The position numbers and the translations under genes are program-made. Source: Anaerolineales bacterium (GTDB lineage Bacteria; Chloroflexota; Anaerolineae; Anaerolineales; UBA4823). From it: a stretch of DNA of 8,007 bases. Under the pieces are notes generated by a model, which was not told the origin of the DNA, searched no databases, and worked only from the letters and a program-made list of their open reading frames with translations. The stretch spans positions 1 through 8,007 of the forward strand of contig JADYYC010000288.1 of NCBI GenBank assembly GCA_020853835.1, read 5' to 3'. Shown piece after piece: positions 1 to 5,919 of the stretch. How positions within the stretch are numbered: position 1 is the stretch's first letter; the number at the start of each line of letters is the position of its first letter.

Positions 1-2
1 CG

Positions 3-665
3 ACCAGGCGCGAGGCGGTTGCTGTCCGCGATATGGATATGCCAGAGCCGGCCCGCCTCGGCCGCGGCGCGGATTGCCGAGTTTGGATCGGGCTCTTCGA
101 TGTTCATGTGAAAGGTGTCGAGCAGCAATCCAAGCGCCGGGCTGCCCACAAGATCTATGAATGCGAGGGCTTCTGCCGCGGTGTGGATGAGCGCTGTCTC
201 GTACCTGTTGAGCGGCTCAAGCGCGATGCGTACGCCGCGCTCTGCCGCGTACGCCGCAGCCCGTCCAAGCGTCTCGGCGAGTCTGATAGTGTCGCTTTGA
301 TCTGCGCCTCGGCCGCGCAGACTCCCCACCGTGACCAGCGGCGCCTGCAGATGGTGCGCAAGGTCGATGAGCTCGTTCAACCGTGCGGCGGCCTGCCCGG
401 CCTTATCCGGGTCCAGGAGCGTCAGACCATCCTGATAGGCGACCGGCCCGCTGGCCACGGCCGAGACTTCAAGACCGTAACTCTGGAGCGCTTTCCGGAC
501 TGTCTCCCAATCGATGTCTGCCGGGCGCGCCGCCATCAGCTCAACAGCCTGGCAGCCCAGGTCGGCCGCGCGCGCCATGCGTGCCTCGAACCGCCCTGAC
601 AGCAGGGCGACCGGCGGGACGCGCTCCACCTCGGGAGTGCAGGTTGCGAGAGAGATCCCGATCAT
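3..665 (-). CDS. Sugar isomerase/epimerase, D-tagatose/D-psicose 3-epimerase-like (partial, cut by left edge)
   Basis: The minus strand stays open from ATG at 665 to the window edge, giving 221 residues of a TIM-barrel ketose epimerase-like enzyme. The C-terminal part lies outside. Motifs are CQAVELM (38-44), IALEPLNRYET (147-157), LGLLLDTFHMNIEE (178-191) and LWHIHIADSNR (207-217). The predicted metal ligands Glu150, Asp183 and His211 are present; the fourth, a Glu on the last strand, would be beyond the edge. The runs LNRYE and DTFHMNIEE are typical of the D-tagatose/D-psicose 3-epimerase group. The Asp-to-His spacing is 28 rather than the 26 of the other barrel gene in this window. AGGAGG lies 16 nt upstream of the start, which is long, and a two-codon ORF sits between them. 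Cut by the window edge, not truncated by mutation as far as can be seen. Likely acts on a free or phosphorylated ketose in the same pathway. Confidence 0.87.
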   Translation of the reverse strand, partial: MIGISLATCTPEVERVPPVALLSGRFEARMARAADLGCQAVELMAARPADIDWETVRKALQSYGLEVSAVASGPVAYQDGLTLLDPDKAGQAAARLNELIDLAHHLQAPLVTVGSLRGRGADQSDTIRLAETLGRAAAYAAERGVRIALEPLNRYETALIHTAAEALAFIDLVGSPALGLLLDTFHMNIEEPDPNSAIRAAAEAGRLWHIHIADSNRLAPG

Positions 666-700
666 AGCATCGTTCCCAAATCCTCCTGGGAGGCTGGTTA
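666..700 (-). promoter_or_regulatory. Intergenic leader with AGGAGG site, small inverted repeat and two-codon ORF
   Basis: This 35-nt gap separates the transketolase C-subunit stop from the epimerase start. AGGAGG lies at 682-687. It overlaps a short inverted repeat, CCTCC then GGAGG on the minus strand (682-693). ATG-CTA-TGA at 670-662 is a two-codon ORF at better distance from the Shine-Dalgarno (11 nt) than the true start (16 nt). Its stop overlaps the true start as ATGA. Any regulatory effect is inference. Confidence 0.4.
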
Positions 701-1669
701 TCAGCGGGCGGGGAGGGCCTCCTTCAAGCGCAGCGCGCGCCGGGCGCCATCCACGATCGCCTCGACGGACATGCCGTATTTATCCAGAAGCTCCAGGTAT
801 GGGCCGCTCTCGGAAAACGTGTCCGCAATCCCCACCCGGATTACGGGCGCCGGACTTTGGTCGCAGACCAGCTCTGCAACCGCCGCCCCCAGCCCGCCGA
901 TGATCGAATGTTCTTCGGCGGTGACGAGCGCTTGCGTGTCGCGGGCCGCTTCGAGGACGAGGTGCGTGTCCAAAGGCTTGAGGGTGTGAATTTCGATCAC
1001 CCGAGCCTGGATGCCCTCGCCGGCAAGCCTTTCCGCAGCCTGCAGACAGCGGTACAGCATCATCCCGGTTCCGATCAGGGCAACATCCCCGCCATCGCGT
1101 AGAACTACCCCCTTGCCGATTTGGGGGGCATACGTCTCGTCGTACAGGTCCGGCACCTCGTTGCGGTTGAGCCGAAAATAAACCGGCCCCGGCCAGGCGG
1201 CTACCTGGGGCAGCAACTTTTGGACTGCCACTGCATCCGCGGGGACGACCACGGTCATACCGGGCAGGCTTCTCATGATTGCCAGGTCGGTGATCGCATG
1301 GTGGGTCGGGCCGTCGAAAGAATCCGATAAGCCAGCGTATGCCGCCATCAGCTTCACATTTGCCTGACCATAGCATAGGTGCGTGCGCACCATCTCTACC
1401 GCGCGCGTGGCGATCAGGAAAGCGAAGGTGTTTGCAAAGGGGATTTTACCGGCATATGCCAGCCCCGCCGCAACGTCTACCAGAGACTGCTCAGCGATGC
1501 CCACGTTATAGAACCGGTGCGGGAACGCCTCCGCAAACAGCGCGCTGTAATCTGAATTGGACACGTCCGCAGACAGGGCGACCACGTCCGGGTTTTGCTC
1601 CCCCAAACGAACAAGCGCCTCGCCGTAGGCTTTGCGCATCAAACTCCAATGACCATCGGTCGTCATCAT
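701..1669 (-). CDS. Transketolase, C-terminal (pyrimidine-binding) subunit
   Basis: This is the second half of the split transketolase. Its 322 residues carry the pyrimidine-binding domain and the C-terminal domain, the usual extent. Landmarks are LSADVSNS (32-39), the catalytic Glu60 in RFYNVGIAEQSLVDVAAGLA (52-71), ANTFAFL (79-85), and SDSFDGPTHHAITDLAIMR (115-133), which carries the substrate-phosphate/histidine region. Late in the protein are a conserved VIEIHTLKPLD stretch and the TAEEHSIIGGLG loop. The ATG overlaps the TGA of the N-subunit (ATGA). A second Met follows immediately, so the start is uncertain by one residue. The resemblance to 1-deoxyxylulose-5-phosphate synthase C-terminal regions is expected within the superfamily. 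The absence of a fused N-domain and the adjacent N-subunit point to transketolase. The gene ends 35 nt before the next start. Confidence 0.93.
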   Translation of the reverse strand: MMTTDGHWSLMRKAYGEALVRLGEQNPDVVALSADVSNSDYSALFAEAFPHRFYNVGIAEQSLVDVAAGLAYAGKIPFANTFAFLIATRAVEMVRTHLCYGQANVKLMAAYAGLSDSFDGPTHHAITDLAIMRSLPGMTVVVPADAVAVQKLLPQVAAWPGPVYFRLNRNEVPDLYDETYAPQIGKGVVLRDGGDVALIGTGMMLYRCLQAAERLAGEGIQARVIEIHTLKPLDTHLVLEAARDTQALVTAEEHSIIGGLGAAVAELVCDQSPAPVIRVGIADTFSESGPYLELLDKYGMSVEAIVDGARRALRLKEALPAR

Positions 1670-2538
1670 ATGCTTCCCTCGATTTCAGCTACCGCTTCTT
1701 GGTACTGCTTTTCGTTCGGAGGCCGTCCATGCCAGCGGTGGTCGTACGCCATGAAACCAACCCCATGCCCTTTGGTTGTCCGGGCGATGATGATGCACGG
1801 CCGGGCATGCACCTGATCTGCACGGTCGAGCGCACCCAAGATCTCCGCGACGCTGTGCCCGTTGATCTCCTGGACATGCCAGCCAAACGCCCGCCACTTA
1901 TCGGACAGGTCTTCGGTGGGCAGCACATCGGCGGTGGCCCCGGTCTGCTGGATCCCATTGCAGTCCAGGATGACGGTCAGGTTGCCGAGGCGATACTTGG
2001 CTGCTGTCAGCGCGCCCTCCCACACCACGCCGGCGTTGATCTCCCCATCCCCTAGCAGGACGTACACGCGCGCCGCCGATGCCCGCGCCGAAGCGGCGCT
2101 TCGCGAAGAGGGCTTGGCGGTTTCACGCAGCGCCAGCGCCATCCCGGCGCCAACGGCTACGCCATGTCCGAGCGGGCCGGCGGGCATCTCCACCCCGGGG
2201 CACTTGAGCCGGTCGGGATGCCCTTGCAAGCGGCTGTCCAGTTGCCGAAAAGTTGCCAGCTCGCTAACGGGGAAAAAGCCCCGGTGAGCGAGGGCCGCGT
2301 AAAGCACCGCGCAGGCGTGGCCCTTTGAAAACAGGAAGCGGTCTCGCTCCGGCCAATCGGGACGGGCGGGGTCAATCCGCAGGTGATGGAAATAGAGCGA
2401 CGCGACGATCTCGGCAGCGGAGAATGCGCCGCCGATGTGACCTGTTTGCGCGGTATAAACCATGCGGAGGACGTCCAGCCGCAATTGTTGGGCGCGGCGT
2501 GTGATCTCAAGGATTAATTCATCAGGGTGGTAGTGCAT
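1666..2538 (-). CDS. Transketolase, N-terminal (ThDP-binding) subunit
   Basis: This is one half of a split transketolase, the enzyme that moves a two-carbon ketol unit from a ketose to an aldose using ThDP. The 290 residues cover the pyrophosphate-binding domain. Visible are TGHIGG (32-37), SKGHA (71-75), GHPD (106-109), the GPLGHG segment (121-126), the ThDP/Mg motif GDGEINAG (163-170) closing at CNGIQQTG (193-200), and KGHGV with WHGRPP near the C-terminus. Length fits split N-terminal subunits (about 270-285), apart from an extra Arg/Ser/Ala-rich stretch at roughly 138-156 just before the ThDP motif. The start has GAGGAG 5 nt upstream and lies 34 nt after the alcohol dehydrogenase. Its TGA overlaps the start of the C-terminal subunit as ATGA, so the two halves should be made in equal amounts. 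Split pairs of this type include housekeeping-like transketolases and specialised ones acting on apulose-4-phosphate or sulfosugars. Specificity is not readable. Confidence 0.93.
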   Translation of the reverse strand: MHYHPDELILEITRRAQQLRLDVLRMVYTAQTGHIGGAFSAAEIVASLYFHHLRIDPARPDWPERDRFLFSKGHACAVLYAALAHRGFFPVSELATFRQLDSRLQGHPDRLKCPGVEMPAGPLGHGVAVGAGMALALRETAKPSSRSAASARASAARVYVLLGDGEINAGVVWEGALTAAKYRLGNLTVILDCNGIQQTGATADVLPTEDLSDKWRAFGWHVQEINGHSVAEILGALDRADQVHARPCIIIARTTKGHGVGFMAYDHRWHGRPPNEKQYQEAVAEIEGSI

Positions 2539-2543
2539 AGGGT

Positions 2544-2549
2544 CTCCTC
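2544..2549 (-). promoter_or_regulatory. Ribosome binding site for transketolase N-subunit
   Basis: The minus strand reads GAGGAG, 5 nt before ATG at 2538, in the 34-nt gap after the alcohol dehydrogenase stop. No hairpin followed by a T-run is seen in this gap, so it is not a terminator. Confidence 0.55.
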
Positions 2550-2572
2550 TTAGCCAGTCGATTCTCCATGTG

Positions 2573-3844
2573 TCACTCCAGGTTGCGGATCAGATCAAGG
2601 TCGCCGGTTGTGGCTGCCCTCAGGATGGGCTCCATGTATTGATCGACCAGGTCAGCAGACATCGGAACTGGCATGTTCTCAAGCTTCATCTTCAGCTCGG
2701 GCATTTTCGCAGCCGTAAGCGCGCGCTCGATATGCGCCTCCGAAAACCCTGGAATATCTACCAGGCGGGTTGGCAGCCCGACCGCCTGTTCGAACGCGAT
2801 CATCGCCTTTGCAGCCGCCATCCCCAGCGCCCTGCCCGAGAGGTTTTCGAAATCCGCGCTGCTGTACCCGGCCTGCTGGTATATTTTCCCGACATCGCGC
2901 AGCGGTTCCTGGACGGCGGGTGCAAAAAACACCGCATAATACGGATTGAGCAACCCGCAGGCCCGCCCATGAGAGAGGATATCCACCAGCGAAAAGCTGG
3001 TCAGGTGGGCGCCGTTGGTTCCCCCCAGCATGATGGCATACCCGCCCAGGTCTGTAGCCAGGCCGATCGCCTCCCGGCCCTCCAGGTCATCCGGACGCCT
3101 CATCACTGCGGGCAGGTATCCGACAACGAGCCGGATGGCCTCGAGCGCGACCGGGCGCACCCTCGAGTAAGCCGGTTTTCCCACTACGCCGAAAAGAACC
3201 TCCAGGGCGTGCGAGATCGCGTCCAGCCCGCCGTCAGCCGTCAGGTGAAGCGGAGCTTCCAGCGTCACCATGTAGTCGAAAAGCGCTCGCGGCGGTATGA
3301 TCGCATCGTCGACGATGAGTTTTTTCTGGCCTGTAGTTAAATCGGTGACATTCGAGTATTTGGTCAGGTGTGCGCCAGAGCTGGCGGCGGTCTGGATGGC
3401 CAGATGCGGGGTCAAGCGCGCCCGCTGGTCAGCTAGCGCCCCGCTGACCAAACCCGTCCCAAAGTAGGCGTCGATTTCTCCACCCAGGCAGGCTAAGACG
3501 ATGGCGGCTTTGGCCGCATCTGTGGTGCTTCCCCCGCCAAAGCTGACCACGAGCTCGGGATGGGCGGATCGAATCGCCTCAGCCAGGCGAAAGACATCTT
3601 CGCGCGGCGCGTTTGGACGGGCCCCTGGTTCCTGGCGCAGCACCTGCACGCCGCCGGCTTTCAGAGATTCGAGAATCCGGTCGAGGGATTCCCTCGATCC
3701 GACAAATTCATCCTGGATGACAATGGACTTTTTCCCCAGAGAGCTTGCAAGTTCTCCGGTCTGATTTAGCACGCCCATTCCATAACGGTAATGGTCGCCT
3801 TTGAACTCTTCAAGCAGCGCCTGGGCATTGGCAAAATTGTTCAT
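2573..3844 (-). CDS. Iron-containing (group III) alcohol dehydrogenase
   Basis: This is an NAD(P)-linked, usually Fe2+- or Zn2+-dependent oxidoreductase of PF00465 that interconverts an alcohol and an aldehyde or ketone. At 423 residues it is slightly longer than the usual 380-400. The N-terminal dinucleotide-binding domain has the GGGSTTDAAK signature (103-112). The helical C-terminal domain carries probable metal ligands Asp208 and His212 (LDAISHALE), His280 (NGAH) and His292 (SHGRACG). The first pair keeps the 4-residue spacing of E. coli FucO; the second pair is 12 apart against 14 there, so the third ligand is tentative. The usual GTGSEVT segment is replaced by ASSGAHLTKYSNVTD (154-168), placing it in a divergent subfamily. 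The start overlaps the E2 stop as ATGA and is preceded by a strong purine tract. Within this operon it could reduce an aldehyde released by transketolase or E1, or oxidise a polyol. The substrate is unknown. Confidence 0.92.
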   Translation of the reverse strand: MNNFANAQALLEEFKGDHYRYGMGVLNQTGELASSLGKKSIVIQDEFVGSRESLDRILESLKAGGVQVLRQEPGARPNAPREDVFRLAEAIRSAHPELVVSFGGGSTTDAAKAAIVLACLGGEIDAYFGTGLVSGALADQRARLTPHLAIQTAASSGAHLTKYSNVTDLTTGQKKLIVDDAIIPPRALFDYMVTLEAPLHLTADGGLDAISHALEVLFGVVGKPAYSRVRPVALEAIRLVVGYLPAVMRRPDDLEGREAIGLATDLGGYAIMLGGTNGAHLTSFSLVDILSHGRACGLLNPYYAVFFAPAVQEPLRDVGKIYQQAGYSSADFENLSGRALGMAAAKAMIAFEQAVGLPTRLVDIPGFSEAHIERALTAAKMPELKMKLENMPVPMSADLVDQYMEPILRAATTGDLDLIRNLE

Positions 3845-5061
3845 GAGAGCGATCCCTCCTCCTCTATGTCAGCTATAAGCCCCCCCGGTTCTTCGAGAAT
3901 CTGTTTCAGGTCTGTCAGGAAGCGCGCCGCGCTTGCGCCATCGACTGCGCGGTGATCCGCGGAGAGGCTGACGCTAAACCGTGAAACCCAACCCACCGAT
4001 CCATCCTCCTGGCGGAAGGGCTCCTCCGCCAGCTTTCCAACGGCCAGGATCGCAACCTGCGGGGGATTGATGATCGCCTGAAACTCATCGATCCCAAACA
4101 TCCCCAGGTTGCTGAGCGTGAAACTGCCGCCCTCCAGGTCTTGGGGCGCCAGACGCCCATCCCTGGCCTTGCGTTGCAGTTCGCGCAGCTTGAGCGTGAT
4201 CTCCGCCAGGCTCAAGCGGTCGATGCCGTGGATCACCGGCACGACCAGCCCGGCGGGGGTGTCCGCCGCGATGCCGAGGTTTACCGACGGCAACAGCCTG
4301 AGCCCATCCGCCTCCACCTCGGCGTTCATCCGGGGGTGTTTTTGCAGGGCGAAGGCAACGCCACGAGCGAGCAGGGCGGTCAGGCTGATTTGTTCGCCGG
4401 TCAGGGCGTGAACACGGTCCCGGGCGCGTTCCATCTGAGCCAGCAAACTGCCTGCATCGATCTTGACCCGCAGGAAGAAATGTGGCGCATCGTGAACGCT
4501 CTTGGTCAGGCGCTGCCCGGCCAGGCGCTGAACGGTCGTGAAAGGTTCGAAAACCGCTCCTTCACCCGCTTCTTGACCCGCGCCGGCGCTGGCCGCTTTT
4601 CGCACATCTTCGTCGCGAATAGCGCCCTCGGGCCCGCTCCCAGAGACCTGGCGCAGGTCCACCCCCAGTTCGCGCGCCAGCTTGCGCGCGGCAGGCGTCG
4701 CCCGCACCGCCCCGCTTTCTGCATTCATCTTTGGGGCGGAAGGCGCTGGTTGGGGCGCAACGGACGGCTCAACGACCGGCGCGGCGGCTGGTTGGGACGT
4801 CGATTGGGCTGGCAGGGCTTCGCCTTCAGCCAGGATCCAGGCGACCGGCTCTCCAACTTGAACTTCATCTCCTTCTGCTGCGCGGATCCCCCGCAAGATG
4901 CCGTCCGCCTCTGCCTGTATTTCGCCGATCGCCTTGTCTGTCTCGATCTCGAACAGTACTTCTCCACGCTGGACAGAGTCCCCCTCCTGAAAGTACCAAC
5001 GGAGGACCCGGCCGCTTTCCATATGGTCGGACATTTTTGGGATATACACCTCTACTGCCAC
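3841..5061 (-). CDS. Dihydrolipoamide acyltransferase, E2 component of the 2-oxo acid dehydrogenase complex
   Basis: This enzyme takes the acyl group from E1 on a lipoyl-lysine arm and transfers it to CoA, and it forms the core of the complex. Numbered from the GTG start, the order is: lipoyl domain 1-80 with the acceptor Lys43 in EIETDKA; an Ala/Pro/Gln-rich linker (about 82-115); a peripheral-subunit-binding domain (120-156, ATPAARKLARELGVDL through GPEGAIRDEDV); and a catalytic CAT-like domain from about 171 to 406. The catalytic domain has TLSNLGMFGIDEF and the active-site DHRAVDG (369-375, His370). GTG at 5061 is chosen because GGAGGAA lies 5 nt upstream and the protein then begins MAVEVYIPKM, as E2 proteins usually do. 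An ATG at 5094 would add 11 residues (DWRIKRPEEDV), has no clear ribosome binding site, and deepens the overlap with the isomerase gene from 10 to 43 nt. The end shares ATGA with the alcohol dehydrogenase start. There is one lipoyl domain, and no E3 gene is nearby. Confidence 0.93.
   Translation of the reverse strand: MAVEVYIPKMSDHMESGRVLRWYFQEGDSVQRGEVLFEIETDKAIGEIQAEADGILRGIRAAEGDEVQVGEPVAWILAEGEALPAQSTSQPAAAPVVEPSVAPQPAPSAPKMNAESGAVRATPAARKLARELGVDLRQVSGSGPEGAIRDEDVRKAASAGAGQEAGEGAVFEPFTTVQRLAGQRLTKSVHDAPHFFLRVKIDAGSLLAQMERARDRVHALTGEQISLTALLARGVAFALQKHPRMNAEVEADGLRLLPSVNLGIAADTPAGLVVPVIHGIDRLSLAEITLKLRELQRKARDGRLAPQDLEGGSFTLSNLGMFGIDEFQAIINPPQVAILAVGKLAEEPFRQEDGSVGWVSRFSVSLSADHRAVDGASAARFLTDLKQILEEPGGLIADIEEEGSLS
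3854..3864 (-). promoter_or_regulatory. Strong ribosome binding site for the alcohol dehydrogenase
   Basis: The minus strand reads GAGGAGGAGGG, ending 9 nt before ATG at 3844. It also encodes the acidic tail (EEEG) of the E2 protein. The overlap with the E2 stop (ATGA) suggests both reinitiation and fresh loading. Confidence 0.6.
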
Positions 5062-5903
5062 GTCTTCCTCCGGTCGTTTGATGCGCCAATCCATTTTCGC
5101 AGGTTCAGAATAGATTGCTGGGCCGCGACGAGCGGCTCCGGCCAGGGCTGGATTTCCAGGCCGAGGTACCCGTCGTAACGAATGTCTTGCAGGGTTTCGA
5201 CGACCTGCTCGAACGGGATGGCATCGGACCCGGGCCAGCGCCTGTTAGCGTCCGAGATGTGCACGTGCCAGAGGACTTCCCGCGCCTCCCGCAGGCTCGC
5301 AAGCGGATCGGCGTCTTCACGGTACATGTGATAAGTGTCCAGGATGAGGCCCAGGTTGGGCCGGTTTACCCGGCGCACCATCTCCAGGCCGTCTTGCGTT
5401 GAGTGCACGAAACTGGTTTCGGTCTTGCTCACCGGTTCGAGCGTCAACCGGATGGCGTGGGGCGCGGCATCGTCGGCAAGCTGTTGCAGCGCTTCGCGCA
5501 AACAATCCAGCGACTCTGCGGGGCGAAGCGGGTCGCCAAGCCCGCGCGCCCGCCCGATATTCACCATCCCACCCGGACCGATCCATCGCGAGGCGGCTTG
5601 AACAAACTCAAGCAGGCGCGCATAAGCCTCCTGGCTGATCTCCACCTCCGGTGTGACCAACCCCAGGTGGTCCTCGGCAAAGACGTGTCCGGTGCAAAGC
5701 GCCACGAGCGCGATATTCGCCCCGGCCAGGCTTTGGCGGACGGTGTCGTCATCCAGGTCTGCTGGACGCCGGATCATCAATTCGATGCCATCGAACCCTA
5801 ACTCGTGCAACTGGCTGCACGCCTCGGCCAGGTCGCCGCGGTGGGTGGCCAGGGTGGGGGTTTCCAGGTCGGGCGCGCCGACCATTGAAGCAATTCGGAT
5901 CAT
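5052..5903 (-). CDS. Sugar phosphate isomerase/epimerase family TIM-barrel protein
   Basis: This 283-residue protein belongs to the AP-endonuclease-2/xylose-isomerase-like TIM-barrel superfamily (PF01261), cytosolic metal-dependent enzymes that isomerise or epimerise sugars. Motifs are GFDGIELM (36-43), LTLEP (153-157), LGLILDTYHM (184-193), LWHVHISDANR (211-221) and YLGLEIQ (246-252). The likely metal ligands Glu156, Asp189, His215 and Glu250 are spaced 33, 26 and 35. These are the spacings of the D-tagatose 3-epimerase ligands (Glu152, Asp185, His211, Glu246). His192 and Arg221 match the substrate-side residues of that family. The start ATG has AGAAGG 7 nt upstream. The gene sits between E1 beta and E2, and its end overlaps the E2 start, so it is co-translated with the dehydrogenase. 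It is a distant paralogue of the partial gene at the left edge. The segment after LEP (VSKTETSF) differs from the LNRYE type, so 3-epimerase specificity is not assured; an aldose-ketose isomerase or a ring-cleaving lyase-like role is possible. Confidence 0.88.
   Translation of the reverse strand: MIRIASMVGAPDLETPTLATHRGDLAEACSQLHELGFDGIELMIRRPADLDDDTVRQSLAGANIALVALCTGHVFAEDHLGLVTPEVEISQEAYARLLEFVQAASRWIGPGGMVNIGRARGLGDPLRPAESLDCLREALQQLADDAAPHAIRLTLEPVSKTETSFVHSTQDGLEMVRRVNRPNLGLILDTYHMYREDADPLASLREAREVLWHVHISDANRRWPGSDAIPFEQVVETLQDIRYDGYLGLEIQPWPEPLVAAQQSILNLRKWIGASNDRRKTWQ
5065..5071 (-). promoter_or_regulatory. Ribosome binding site deciding the E2 GTG start
   Basis: The minus strand reads GGAGGAA, with its GGAGG core ending 5 nt before GTG at 5061. 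It lies inside the last codons of the upstream isomerase gene. This is the main argument for the shorter E2 protein over the ATG at 5094. Confidence 0.65.
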
Positions 5904-5919
5904 GCCTGCACCTTCTTCA

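Noticed and set aside
33..599. Open plus-strand frame of 188 codons at the left end
   Set aside because: The minus strand here encodes an epimerase with clear metal-site motifs. The plus frame is its shadow.
682..693. CCTCC/GGAGG inverted repeat as a transcription terminator
   Set aside because: The stem is only five pairs with a two-base loop and there is no T-run after it. It is better read as a Shine-Dalgarno with chance or mild pairing.
701..1669. 1-deoxy-D-xylulose-5-phosphate synthase instead of transketolase
   Set aside because: DXS is a single chain of about 620 residues. Here N- and C-halves are separate overlapping genes, with TGHIGG, SKGHA and SDSFDGPTHH motifs typical of split transketolase.
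1339..2055. Open plus-strand frame spanning the transketolase subunit junction
   Set aside because: It crosses two well-supported minus-strand genes and has no domain of its own.
2570..3340. Open plus-strand frame opposite the alcohol dehydrogenase
   Set aside because: No family motif is visible, and the minus strand encodes a well-conserved dehydrogenase over the same bases.
4141..5178. Long open plus-strand reading frame (345 codons)
   Set aside because: It lies opposite the E2 gene and the isomerase end, has no recognisable domain and reads as Arg/Gly/Pro-rich low-complexity sequence. GC-rich codon bias on the minus strand explains it.
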